In this document: piece after piece, positions 1 to 8,302 of the stretch
Layout: every line of letters begins with the position of its first letter
How positions within the stretch are numbered: position 1 is the first letter of the stretch
Source of the DNA: Actinophytocola sp963826035
GTDB lineage: Bacteria; Actinomycetota; Actinomycetes; Mycobacteriales; Pseudonocardiaceae
Length of the DNA: 64,000 bases
Assembly (NCBI GenBank): GCA_963826035.1
Contig: CAWGVZ010000001.1
Span: forward strand, 558,001 to 622,000
Reading direction: 5' to 3'
The notes under the pieces: generated by a model
The model's input: only the letters and a program-made list of their open reading frames with translations
What the model was told of the DNA's origin: nothing
Database searches by the model: none
Translations under genes and position numbers: made by a program

Positions 1-146
1 GCCTTGAGCGTGGACGTCTTACCCGCGCCGTTGGCGCCGATGATCCCGACACAGTCTCCCGCACCGACGGTGAAGCTGACGGAGCTGACCGCCCGCACCC
101 CGCCATAGTTGACGGACAGCCCGGACACCACGAGTTCGTCGCTCAC
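1..146 (-). CDS. LivF-like ABC transporter ATPase (N-terminal part, cut by window edge)
   Basis: This is the beginning of an ABC ATPase that runs off the left edge; about 48 residues are visible. It starts at GTG and contains the Walker A motif GANGAGKTS. The start overlaps the stop of the upstream permease-ATPase gene by four bases (GTGA), which indicates translational coupling. Together with the next three genes it completes a high-affinity branched-chain-amino-acid (HAAT) type importer; the second ATPase of such systems is LivF. The name rests on position and on the short N-terminus, since the signature motif and Walker B lie outside the window. Confidence 0.85.
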   Translation of the reverse strand, partial: MSDELVVSGLSVNYGGVRAVSSVSFTVGAGDCVGIIGANGAGKTSTLK

Positions 147-1948
147 TTCGCCACCTCCGCCGCGATCTCCGCGGTGTTCATGGAGTCGCCGAGGTAGGCC
201 TCGATCACCTCCGGGCGCACGGCGACCTCGGCCGGGGTGCCGTCGGCGATCACACCGCCACTCGCCAGGACGGTCACCCGGTCGCACAACGACATCACGA
301 GACCCATGTTGTGCTCGATCAGCACCACGGTGACACCGTTGTCGCGAATGGACCGCACGATCTCGCTCAGCTGCCCCACCTCCTGCCCGTTGAGACCGGC
401 CGCCGGCTCGTCGAGGAGCAGCAGCCGCGGCCGCGTGGCCATGGCCCTGGCGATCTCCAGCCGGCGCTGGATGCCGTAGGGCAGCGACCGGGGCGCCGCG
501 CCCGCGAAGTCGGTGAGCCCGAACCGCTCCAAAAGCGAGTCGGCCTGCGCACGCAGCGCGCGTTCGTTACGCAGGACGCCCACCGGCCACAGCAGATACC
601 GCCACACGGCCGCCATGGACGACCGGTCGAGCGCGACGAGCAGGTTGTCCCGCACGGTCATCTGACCGAACAACCGCAGGTTCTGGAACGTCCTCGCCAG
701 CCCCAGCCGCGAGAGCTGGTGCGGCCGCCGCCCGGTGATGACCCGCCCGTCGATGGACGCGGACCCGGCCGACACGCTGTAGATGCCGCTCACGATGTTG
801 AACAGCGTGGTCTTCCCCGACCCGTTCGGTCCGACCACCCCACGGATCTCACCCGGGCTGACCGACATGGACACGTCGGTCAGTGCCTTGAGCCCCCGGA
901 ACTGTTTGCTGATCCCCGAGATCTCCAGGCTCGCCCCGGGACTCTCGCTCGACTCGGTACTGTCCGGCTGGGCCTCACCCGGGTCGAACGGCCGCAGGAC
1001 CGCCCGCTCGTCGGCCGTTCGGCGGCGCACCATCTGACGCAGCCGGGACGGAATGCCGGCCAGGCCGGTCGGCGCGAAGACCACCATGAGCACGACCACC
1101 ACGCCGAACCCGAGCTGGGCGTAGACGGAGAAGTCGACCAGCGCCTCCCGCAGCAGGGACAGGGCGATGGCACCGACCACACAGCCGAGAATGCTCTGCC
1201 TGCCACCGATGATCACCATGGCCAGCAGGAGGAACATGTTGGCGATGCTGAAGGTCTCGGGCGCCACATAGCGAACGAGCCCCGCGTACAGCACGCCCGC
1301 CAGCCCGCCGTACAGGCTGGCGAGCACGAACGCCGTCATCCGCAGGAGTGGCACCGGTGCGCCGACCGCGCCGGCCGCGAGCGAGTCGTCGCGCATCGCC
1401 CGCATCCGGCGGCCCAGCCCGGTGTTGGCGACGAACCCCGCGAAACCCAGCGCCAGGCCGAACACGATCAGCTCGAAGTAGTAGTACATGTACTCGTTCG
1501 ACATGTCGATGCCGAACACCGGCGGCACCGGGATGCCGGAGATGCCGTCGGCGCCACCGGTCAGGGTGCTGTTGGTGACCCAGTTGGTGAACGCCAGCGC
1601 CAGCCCGAGCGTGACGATGCCGAGGTAGTGGGACTGCATCCGCAGTGCGGGGATCCCCACGAACACCCCGACCAGCGCGGCGGCCAGCATGGCGAGCGCG
1701 GCCGAGGTCCAGAAGCCGAACCCCGCCCTGGTCGTGAAGATGGCGACGGCATAGGCGCTCACCCCGAAGAACGCGACCTGTGCGAGGTTGATCTGGCCAC
1801 CCACACCCATGGCCAGGCCGAGGCCGATGGCCAGCAGCGCGAACACGATGGCGATGTCCATGACGTGGATGCCGTACAGGTCGAGCTGGTACGGCAGGAA
1901 CCAGGCGGCCACGGCGACCACCCCGAAGCCCGCGACGCGGAATCTCAT
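143..1948 (-). CDS. LivM permease fused to LivG ATPase (HAAT-type ABC importer)
   Basis: The 601-residue protein starts at the ATG inside the stop of the upstream LivH gene (ATGA overlap); the longer open frame upstream is antisense noise. Residues 1 to about 320 are a polytopic LivM permease with GLGLAMGVGGQINLAQVAFFG and many hydrophobic segments. A charged linker follows, and residues about 340-590 form a LivG ATPase with Walker A GPNGSGKTT (near 372), signature LPYGIQRRLEIARA (near 495) and Walker B LLLLDEP (near 511). In most systems LivM and LivG are separate proteins, so this is a natural fusion that fixes their stoichiometry. It forms the inner-membrane channel with LivH and couples to LivF. 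Confidence 0.93.
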   Translation of the reverse strand: MRFRVAGFGVVAVAAWFLPYQLDLYGIHVMDIAIVFALLAIGLGLAMGVGGQINLAQVAFFGVSAYAVAIFTTRAGFGFWTSAALAMLAAALVGVFVGIPALRMQSHYLGIVTLGLALAFTNWVTNSTLTGGADGISGIPVPPVFGIDMSNEYMYYYFELIVFGLALGFAGFVANTGLGRRMRAMRDDSLAAGAVGAPVPLLRMTAFVLASLYGGLAGVLYAGLVRYVAPETFSIANMFLLLAMVIIGGRQSILGCVVGAIALSLLREALVDFSVYAQLGFGVVVVLMVVFAPTGLAGIPSRLRQMVRRRTADERAVLRPFDPGEAQPDSTESSESPGASLEISGISKQFRGLKALTDVSMSVSPGEIRGVVGPNGSGKTTLFNIVSGIYSVSAGSASIDGRVITGRRPHQLSRLGLARTFQNLRLFGQMTVRDNLLVALDRSSMAAVWRYLLWPVGVLRNERALRAQADSLLERFGLTDFAGAAPRSLPYGIQRRLEIARAMATRPRLLLLDEPAAGLNGQEVGQLSEIVRSIRDNGVTVVLIEHNMGLVMSLCDRVTVLASGGVIADGTPAEVAVRPEVIEAYLGDSMNTAEIAAEVAK

Positions 1949-2814
1949 GCGCGGTTCACCGTCCGCTCGCCGAACAACCCGGTCGGCTTCACCATGATGA
2001 CGACCGTGAACACCAGGAACACCACCAGTTCCGAGTAGGCCTGGAACCGGCCCGCCGCGTAGGAGTCGAGGACGCCGATCGTGAGACCACCCACGATCGC
2101 GCCGGGAATGTTGCCGAACCCGCCCAGGATCGCCGCGGCGAACCCTTTGATGCCCAGTGATCCGCCGAGCGTCGGGTTGACGTACAGCATCGGTGCGACC
2201 AACGCGCCCGCCAACGCCGCGAGGCCCGCGCCGATGGCGAACGCGATCGCGTTGCTGCGTCCCACGTGGATGCCGACCGCCGTGGCGGCCTCGTGGTCCA
2301 TGGCCACCGCCTGCATGGCCGCGCCCCGCTTGGTTCGCTGCAGGAACAGCACCAGTGCGACCGTCGCGACCGCCGCGATGGCCAGCACCACGAGGCTGTA
2401 GGTCCGGATACGGATGCCGAACACGTCGAGCGGCTCGGTGTCCACAGGGGACGGCACCGCGTGCCCGGTGGCACCCCAGATGATCGTGGCGAGCGCCTCG
2501 AGCACCATGCCGAAGCCGATGGTGCCGATGAGCATGAGGTCGAAGTCCTTGTTCTCCAACGGCCGCAGCACGCGCTCGATGACCAGCCCGATCATCCCGG
2601 TGACCACCATGGCCACCGGGATGGCGATGAAGAACGGCAGGTGCGCGGACATGTAGAACGTCGATGCCGCGTAGGCGCCGATCATCACCACCTGGCCGTG
2701 CGCGAAGTTGACCAGGCCCATCGTCCGGTAGACGATCGAGAAACCCATGGCCACCAGGGCGTAGACGGCGCCGAACCCGAGACCGCCCACGAGGGTCTGG
2801 AAAAATACCTCCAT
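1945..2814 (-). CDS. LivH-like branched-chain amino acid ABC permease
   Basis: A 289-residue integral membrane protein of the LivH permease family. The N-terminus carries the typical GFGAVYALVAMGFSIVYRT and NFAHGQVVMIGAYAA motifs of the first two membrane segments, and the length is normal. It begins two bases after the binding-protein stop and its stop overlaps the next start (ATGA), so the importer genes are cotranscribed and translationally coupled. HAAT systems carry amino acids but also amides, urea and aromatic or dicarboxylic acids, so the substrate cannot be named; the neighbouring catabolic genes suggest an organic acid (inference). Confidence 0.93.
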   Translation of the reverse strand: MEVFFQTLVGGLGFGAVYALVAMGFSIVYRTMGLVNFAHGQVVMIGAYAASTFYMSAHLPFFIAIPVAMVVTGMIGLVIERVLRPLENKDFDLMLIGTIGFGMVLEALATIIWGATGHAVPSPVDTEPLDVFGIRIRTYSLVVLAIAAVATVALVLFLQRTKRGAAMQAVAMDHEAATAVGIHVGRSNAIAFAIGAGLAALAGALVAPMLYVNPTLGGSLGIKGFAAAILGGFGNIPGAIVGGLTIGVLDSYAAGRFQAYSELVVFLVFTVVIMVKPTGLFGERTVNRA

Positions 2815-2816
2815 GG

Positions 2817-3974
2817 TCAGCCTGCGGACTCGGCGGTGAGCTTGCCGGCCGTGATGACGCCGATCGAGGTGGCGTGGATCCCCACGCCGCTCTCGTCGTA
2901 GGCGAAGTCACCGAGCAGCCCGTCGTGCTTGGTGGCGCGGATCGCGTCGGCCAGCTCCTGCCCGGTGGCCCCCTCGCTGTTCTTCAGCGCGGTGAACACG
3001 ATGTTGGCACCGTCATAGGCCTTCGCGCCGTGCAGTTCGGCCTCCTCGCCGTGTGCCTCCTGGTAGGCCGTGGCGAACGCGCGGGACGCGTCGTCGGTGT
3101 CGTTGCTCAGGTACGGCGAGCTGACCACCGTGCCCTCGGCGTTGGCCGCACCGGCGGTCTCCAGGTACACGGGCGTGCCCATGGGTGCCGCGCCCGCGAC
3201 CGTCGCCGTGATGCCCAGCTCCCTGGCCTGCTTGACGATCAGGCCGGCCGCCACCTCCTCGGCGCCGACGAACAACACGTCGGGGGACTTCTGCCGGATG
3301 GAGGTCAGCGCCGCGCTGAAGTCCTTCTGGTCGGTGGTGACCACCTGGTCGTCGACGGGCGTGATGCCGCGATCGGACAGGGCCTTCGTGAACGCCTCCC
3401 GTTCACCCTTGCCGTACGAGCCGTTGTTGGAGATGAGCGCGACCTTCTTGGCGCCCTTCTCGTCGACCAGGTACTTGGCGAGTGTCTCGTCGTAGGTGTT
3501 GCTCGTCGGTCCGTTGTAGAACGCGAACGGGCTCTTGGCGGCGGCGATCGCGGGGGACTGGCCGGAGGTGATGTTGGGGATCTTCGACTGCTGCAGGATG
3601 GGGATCATCGCGACGGTCACCGCGCTCTCCGCCGTGCCGATCATCGCGACGAAGCCCTCGCTCGCGATCTTGCGCGCCAGGTTGGTGCCGACCGTCGGGT
3701 CGCCCTGGTCGTCGAACAGCTCCAGCTGGATCTGGCGACCGTTGATGCCGCCGTTGGCGTTCCACTCGTCCGCCGCGAGCTTCGCGCCCTTCCACTCCCA
3801 CTGCCCGAGTGAGCTGAGCTGTCCGCTCTGCGCGTTGACCACCGCGACCTTGATCGGGCCGTCGGAGTTCTCCTCCGCCGGCGATGAACTTCCCGGGGCG
3901 CTGCACGCGGTGCCCGCCGCGACGGCGAGCGCGGCGGCGGACACGAGCACGCGCATCATTCGTGAACTGGCCAT
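2817..3974 (-). CDS. HAAT-family extracellular ligand-binding protein (lipoprotein-like)
   Basis: A 385-residue periplasmic-binding-protein type I (Peripla_BP_6) receptor for the adjacent importer. Residues 1-25 are a signal peptide ending in a weak lipobox (AAGTAC), so lipid anchoring is probable but not certain. The mature part opens with IKVAVVNAQSGQLSSLGQWEWKGA and has the family motif DEWNANGGINGRQIQLELFDDQGDP. The start is supported by AGGTG seven bases upstream of the ATG. It captures ligand outside the membrane and delivers it to the LivH-LivM/G channel. Confidence 0.92.
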   Translation of the reverse strand: MASSRMMRVLVSAAALAVAAGTACSAPGSSSPAEENSDGPIKVAVVNAQSGQLSSLGQWEWKGAKLAADEWNANGGINGRQIQLELFDDQGDPTVGTNLARKIASEGFVAMIGTAESAVTVAMIPILQQSKIPNITSGQSPAIAAAKSPFAFYNGPTSNTYDETLAKYLVDEKGAKKVALISNNGSYGKGEREAFTKALSDRGITPVDDQVVTTDQKDFSAALTSIRQKSPDVLFVGAEEVAAGLIVKQARELGITATVAGAAPMGTPVYLETAGAANAEGTVVSSPYLSNDTDDASRAFATAYQEAHGEEAELHGAKAYDGANIVFTALKNSEGATGQELADAIRATKHDGLLGDFAYDESGVGIHATSIGVITAGKLTAESAG

Positions 3975-3994
3975 GAACTGTCACCTCATTGTGG

Positions 3995-4024
3995 GTAGTT
4001 CCGCAGTGGATAGTTCCGCAGTGG
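3995..4024. repeat. 15-bp tandem repeat in the leader of the binding-protein gene
   Basis: Two adjacent 15-mers, GTAGTTCCGCAGTGG and ATAGTTCCGCAGTGG, differ at one base and are followed by a decayed third start (GTAATTC). They lie in the 63-bp gap between the thiamine-enzyme stop and the binding-protein start, on the transcribed strand. They could be a duplicated protein site or a slippage product; no secondary structure stands out. Confidence 0.6.
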
Positions 4025-4037
4025 GTAATTCAGGGAG

Positions 4038-5768
4038 TTACTCAAATTCGCCGCGGTAGATGTCCTTGATGTTCCAATGTCCTGGGGTGGGGACGGGTTC
4101 GTTCACCATCGGGACGTCGAGCACCGCGGGTCGCCTGCGCTCGATCGCCTGCTGGAGCGCGGCGGCGAGATCTTCCGGTTTCTCGACGAGATAGCCGTCG
4201 GCGCCGCATGCCTTGCCGTAGGCGGCGAAGTCGGGGGAGTATGCGTTGCCGTCGGGGTCGGTGAACTCGCACCCGTAACTGGCACCGAAGCTCGCGGCCT
4301 GCAGGTCGGCGATCGTGCCGTGCGCGCGGTTGTTCATCACCAGGAAGATCACCGGCAGCCCCTGCTCGACCGCCATCGGCACGGCCGGGAGCTGGGCGCT
4401 CATCCCGCCGTCACCGACGAGCGCGACGACCACCCGGTCCGGGTCGGCCAACTGCACCCCGACCGCGGCCGCCGGTCCGAAACCCATGGTGGACAGGCCA
4501 CCCGGGGTGATGAACCGGCCTTCCGGCGGCAGCGGGTAGCACTGCGCGACACCGTTCTTGTTCCAGCCGACGTCGGTGACGAGCACCGCGTCGGGCGGCA
4601 GCGCGTCGCGCAGGTCGGTGAGGATGCGTTCCGGCCGGAGCGGGAAGTCGGCGCTGCGGCCGCGTTCCCGGCTCGCGGTGAACAACTCGTGCCGCTCCGC
4701 CCGGATGGTCTCGCGCAGCGCGGGCCGCTGTGTCCGTTGTGGACTGAGCGTCGCCACGGCGTCGGCGATCGCGTCGACCGCCAGCGTGACGTCGGCGACC
4801 GCGCCGATCTCCACCGGGTAGTTCCGGCCGATCTCGGCCGGGTCGATGTCGATCTGGATGAGCCGCGAGGGTGGGAAGTGCCAGGTGTAGTCGGAGTTCC
4901 AGGAGCTGGCGTCGGTCTCGGCGAACCGGGTGGCGAGCGCGAGGACCACGTCGGAGTCCATTGTGTACTTGTTGGTGAGGTCGAGGCCCCAGAACCCGGT
5001 CATGCCCATGACGAGCGGGTGCCGGTCGTCGACCGTGCCCTTCGCCATGAGCGAGTGCGCGATCGGGATGTCCAGGTGCTCGGCGAGCCGCAGCAGCGCG
5101 GCCCGGCCCTTCTCGGCGCGCAGCCCGCCACCCACATAGATCAGTGGCTTCTCCGCACCCACGAGTGCTTCCGCGATCCGATGCGCCTCCTCGGGTTGCA
5201 GCGCCGGCGCAGGACTATGCGCGACGAGCGGGTACGCGAGCGCGGGAACCTCGCGGGAGAACAGGTCCATGGGAACGTTCAGCAGGACGGCGCCCGGCCG
5301 GCCGGACGTCGCCGTCCAGAACGCGCGTTCGGTGAACCGCGCGATGTCCTCGGCGCGGTGCGCGTGCCACGCCCGCTTCACGAACGGGGTGTAGATGGCG
5401 GTCTGGTCGGCGTCCCGGTGGAGGTTGACCTCCTGGTGCGGGTGGCGGCCGTGGTAGTAGGACGGGATGTCCCCGGCGATGGTGATCAGCGGCACCGAGT
5501 CGAGCGCCGCGGTGGCAACACCCGTGACGGCGTTCATCATCCCCGGTCCGACGTGGACCAACAGGACGCCAGGTTTTCCCGTCATACGCGCGTAACCGTC
5601 GGCCGCATGGGCGGCCGCCTGCTCGTGCCTGGCGATGACGAAGTGGATGTCGCTGCGGCCCAAGGCATCCAGGAGCGCGATGTTCGTGTGGCCGCAGGTG
5701 CCGAAGACGTACTCGACGCCGTAGGACTCGAGCTGGGTCACCAACGCCTCCGCGGCGGTGCCGGTCAT
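4038..5768 (-). CDS. Thiamine-diphosphate-dependent enzyme (acetolactate synthase-like family)
   Basis: A 576-residue ThDP enzyme with the three-domain layout of acetolactate synthase and benzoylformate decarboxylase. The N-terminal Pyr domain has the cofactor-activating Glu in ARHEQAAAHAADGYAR (near residue 48). The C-terminal PP domain has the Mg-ThDP motif VALVGDGGMSAQ followed by VMNN (near 455-485). The start is the ATG overlapping the stop of the aldehyde dehydrogenase (ATGA); the frame upstream of it is shadow. Family members ligate or decarboxylate 2-oxo acids. Pairing with an aldehyde dehydrogenase suggests that a 2-oxo acid is decarboxylated to an aldehyde that is then oxidised (inference). 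There is no adjacent small subunit as in a housekeeping IlvB. Confidence 0.9.
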   Translation of the reverse strand: MTGTAAEALVTQLESYGVEYVFGTCGHTNIALLDALGRSDIHFVIARHEQAAAHAADGYARMTGKPGVLLVHVGPGMMNAVTGVATAALDSVPLITIAGDIPSYYHGRHPHQEVNLHRDADQTAIYTPFVKRAWHAHRAEDIARFTERAFWTATSGRPGAVLLNVPMDLFSREVPALAYPLVAHSPAPALQPEEAHRIAEALVGAEKPLIYVGGGLRAEKGRAALLRLAEHLDIPIAHSLMAKGTVDDRHPLVMGMTGFWGLDLTNKYTMDSDVVLALATRFAETDASSWNSDYTWHFPPSRLIQIDIDPAEIGRNYPVEIGAVADVTLAVDAIADAVATLSPQRTQRPALRETIRAERHELFTASRERGRSADFPLRPERILTDLRDALPPDAVLVTDVGWNKNGVAQCYPLPPEGRFITPGGLSTMGFGPAAAVGVQLADPDRVVVALVGDGGMSAQLPAVPMAVEQGLPVIFLVMNNRAHGTIADLQAASFGASYGCEFTDPDGNAYSPDFAAYGKACGADGYLVEKPEDLAAALQQAIERRRPAVLDVPMVNEPVPTPGHWNIKDIYRGEFE

Positions 5769-7246
5769 GACTGCCCCCAGATGGACATGCCCCGCAGGAT
5801 CAGGGTCTTGATCACCGTGTAGTCGTCGATCATCTGAGCCGGTGCCTCTCGGCCGAAGCCCGAGTCCTTCACGCCGCCGAACGGGACGTGGTCGAGCCGG
5901 TAGTTCGACGATCCGTTCACGATCAGGCCGCCGACCTGCAGGTCCCGCCACACCTGGAACACCGTGCCGAGGTCGTGGGTGAACAGGCCGGCCTGCAGGC
6001 CGTACCTGCTGTCGTTGCACGTCTCGACGACGTCGGCGAGATCGTCGAACGGGAGCACGGCCACGAGCGCGCCGAAGACCTCCTCGGTCACGAGCGTCGC
6101 GTCGGCCGGCGGGTCGGCCACCACCGCCGGCCGCAGGGTCGCACCGTCGCGCTCGCCGCCGACCACCAGCCGGGCGCCGGACGCCGTGGCCTGCGCGATC
6201 CACTTCTCCACGCGGATGGCCGCGTCGTCGTCCACCATGGACCCGACGTCGGTGGCCGGGTCGAGCGGGTCGCCGACCGTGAGCCCGGCGACCTCCGTGC
6301 CGAACAGGCCGACGAAGTCGTCGAACCGGTCGCGCTGCACGTAGACGCGCTGCACGGAGATGCAGCTCTGGCCGGAGTTGCTGTATCCGGTGCGCGCACA
6401 GATCTTCGCTGCCTGCCTCAGGTCCGCGTCCGCGCACACGATGGTCGCGGCGTTCCCGCCCAGCTCCAGCACCAGCCGCTTCGCCCCGGCCGCGCGGGCG
6501 ACCGCCGCGCCCGACCCGGGGCTGCCGGTGAAGCTGATGACGCTCACCTCGGGCGCCGCGCACAGTGCGGCGCCGACCTCACCACCACCGTGCAGCAACT
6601 GGACGGCCTCGGCCGGCATACCGGCCTCGAGCACGAGCGCGATTATTGCGGCCGTGGTGGCCGGGGCCTGGGGCGGTGCCTTGACGAGCGTGGTGTTCCC
6701 CGCGGCGAACGAGGCGCCGAGCTTGTGGGCCAGGAGGTTGGCGGGCGCGTTGAACGGCGTGATGGCCAGTGCTACTCCGGCGGGCGCGCGGTAGGTGAAG
6801 GCCGTGTTCCCCATGCCCCGCGCCCAGCCGGCGACGGGCAGCGTCTCGCCGCCGAGCTGGCGGGCCTCGGCCGCGCACACGGCGAAGGTGTCCGCCACGC
6901 GGTCCAACTCGCCCAGTCCGTCCTTGAGCGGCTTCCCCAGCTCACGGCCGATCAGCCGGGCGATGTCGGCGCGGTGTGCGGTGGCCAGCGCCGAGGCGCG
7001 TTCGAGGACGCTCGCTCGGGTGGCGGGTGCCAGCGCGGCGACCGCCCGCGCGCCGGTGCGGGCGAACTCCCGTGCGGTCGTGACCTGGTCCGGCGTCGCG
7101 GGGTAGGAGTGCGAGACCACGTGGCGGAGGTACGGACCGACCCGGCCCACGGGGGAGCCCTGCGTGGTCCACCGGCCCGCCACGTACGCCGGCGCCTCGG
7201 TGATCGAGTCGGATCTGGCCTGTTCGAGAAGGTCGGTCAGCACCAC
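5765..7246 (-). CDS. NAD(P)-dependent aldehyde dehydrogenase
   Basis: A 493-residue aldehyde dehydrogenase oxidising an aldehyde to a carboxylate. The general-base Glu is in LVLELGGNAATIV (near 259) and the nucleophilic Cys is in NSGQSCISVQRVYV (near 293); GSPGSG of the cofactor site is present. The start is GTG-GTG with GAGGAG a few bases upstream. It is the first gene of the leftward operon and is divergent from the IclR gene. Its substrate is probably the aldehyde made by the downstream thiamine enzyme; the overall sequence resembles lactaldehyde or succinate-semialdehyde type enzymes, but the exact substrate is open. Confidence 0.94.
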   Translation of the reverse strand: MVLTDLLEQARSDSITEAPAYVAGRWTTQGSPVGRVGPYLRHVVSHSYPATPDQVTTAREFARTGARAVAALAPATRASVLERASALATAHRADIARLIGRELGKPLKDGLGELDRVADTFAVCAAEARQLGGETLPVAGWARGMGNTAFTYRAPAGVALAITPFNAPANLLAHKLGASFAAGNTTLVKAPPQAPATTAAIIALVLEAGMPAEAVQLLHGGGEVGAALCAAPEVSVISFTGSPGSGAAVARAAGAKRLVLELGGNAATIVCADADLRQAAKICARTGYSNSGQSCISVQRVYVQRDRFDDFVGLFGTEVAGLTVGDPLDPATDVGSMVDDDAAIRVEKWIAQATASGARLVVGGERDGATLRPAVVADPPADATLVTEEVFGALVAVLPFDDLADVVETCNDSRYGLQAGLFTHDLGTVFQVWRDLQVGGLIVNGSSNYRLDHVPFGGVKDSGFGREAPAQMIDDYTVIKTLILRGMSIWGQS

Positions 7247-7419
7247 AGTGCTCCTCGTGAACCATCAAGCGGTACATCTGGACCGCTGTACGGACTGGGT
7301 GTAACGTACGGCTCGCCACTTTCGCTGGCAAGTCCTGGAGTCGAAGAAACTGGACGAAACTGGACGGAGAGAAGGCGAAGCGGTGAGGATGGTGGATCGT
7401 CGTGGCAAGAGGGGAAACC
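7247..7419. promoter_or_regulatory. Divergent control region between aldehyde dehydrogenase and IclR gene
   Basis: About 170 bp separate the two divergent starts. Visible structure includes a tandem 10-mer (GAAACTGGAC twice near 7347-7366) and two copies of GTACGG within TGTACGGACTGGGTGTAACGTACGG near 7280-7306. IclR regulators usually bind imperfect palindromes in such regions, so this is the likely control point for both arms of the catabolic cluster. No promoter boxes are clear enough to place. Confidence 0.4.
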
Positions 7420-8241
7420 GTGGTGAAGTCGACCGGTACGGAGCAGGCCGCCGAGCAGCGTCTCGACGGGGGCGACACCGGTGAGCCGCCCGGCGAGAAC
7501 CAGGGCGTGCGCAGTGTTCAGCGCGCCATCGACATCCTCGGGTTGCTCACCGAGACCACGCCCGCCATCTCCGTGGGCGAGATCGTGCGGGCCACCGGGC
7601 TCGCGAAGACGACGGTGATCCGGCTCGTGCAGACCCTCGAGCAGAACGGTCTCCTGTGGTCCACGGCCAAGGGCTACATGCCCGGTCCGAGCCTGTGGCG
7701 GTGGGCGCACCTCGCCCGCGGCAGTTGGGAGCTGCCGCCGGAGACCAAGGAACTGATGCGTGGCCTCGCGCAGCGGCAGCGGGAGACGGTCAACCTCTAC
7801 GTCGCCCGCGACATCTACCGCGTGTGCGTGGCCCAGCAGGAGAGTCCGCAGCCACTGCGCCACGTGGTGCACGTGGGCGACGAGCTTCCGCTGTGGGCGG
7901 GTGCCTCGTCGAAGATCCTGCTGCAGAACTCCGACGGCGCGCACCTCTCGCGGGTGGCCCGCAGTTCGCCGTACGGCCCGGACTACCTCGACTCCCTGCG
8001 CGCGCAGATCGACGAGGCGGCCGCCCGCGGTTACGCCTTCAGCCACGGTGAACGCGAGGCCGGGCTGTCCGCCGTCGCGGTCCCCGTTCTCGGCCGGTCC
8101 GGCGCGGTGATCGCCGCGCTGTCGCTGTCCGGGCCGACCGTGCGTTTCCCCGACGAACGCATCACCGAATTCGTGGCGGCGCTCATCGAGGTCTCCGGGC
8201 ACATGGCCGAACGCGGCTTCGACCACCCATTCCGCATGTAG
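7420..8241 (+). CDS. IclR-family transcriptional regulator
   Basis: A 273-residue regulator with a winged-helix DNA-binding domain (VRSVQRAIDILGLLTE to TGLAKTTVIRLVQTLEQNGLL) and a C-terminal IclR effector domain (WAGASSKILLQN, GYAFSHGEREAGLSAVAVPV). I prefer GTG at 7420 because AGAGGGGA sits just upstream; GTG at 7402 in the same frame is the alternative. It lies between the leftward ALDH-ThDP-importer operon and the rightward CoA-transferase operon and probably responds to the pathway substrate. About 30 N-terminal residues before the winged helix are low complexity and acidic. Confidence 0.93.
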   Translation: MVKSTGTEQAAEQRLDGGDTGEPPGENQGVRSVQRAIDILGLLTETTPAISVGEIVRATGLAKTTVIRLVQTLEQNGLLWSTAKGYMPGPSLWRWAHLARGSWELPPETKELMRGLAQRQRETVNLYVARDIYRVCVAQQESPQPLRHVVHVGDELPLWAGASSKILLQNSDGAHLSRVARSSPYGPDYLDSLRAQIDEAAARGYAFSHGEREAGLSAVAVPVLGRSGAVIAALSLSGPTVRFPDERITEFVAALIEVSGHMAERGFDHPFRM

Positions 8242-8302
8242 GTCCACCGACAGGTGCGGTGCCCTTTCAATTCTGCGCGTCATTCGCAGAAGGAGTAGAC
8301 GC

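Noticed and set aside
311..2038. 575-codon plus-strand frame opposite the importer genes
   Set aside because: It is a high-GC shadow; the minus strand encodes recognisable ABC domains, and the plus frame is low complexity (RPQ/HDH-rich) with no family motif.
4038..6563. N-terminal extension of the thiamine enzyme to 841 residues, and similar extensions of other genes
   Set aside because: The extra part lies in the wrong frame of the upstream aldehyde dehydrogenase; the 4-bp overlap start at 5768 gives a normal family length. The same reasoning was used at 1948, 16905, 21226, 25209, 31866, 36725, 56417, 60795 and 63665.
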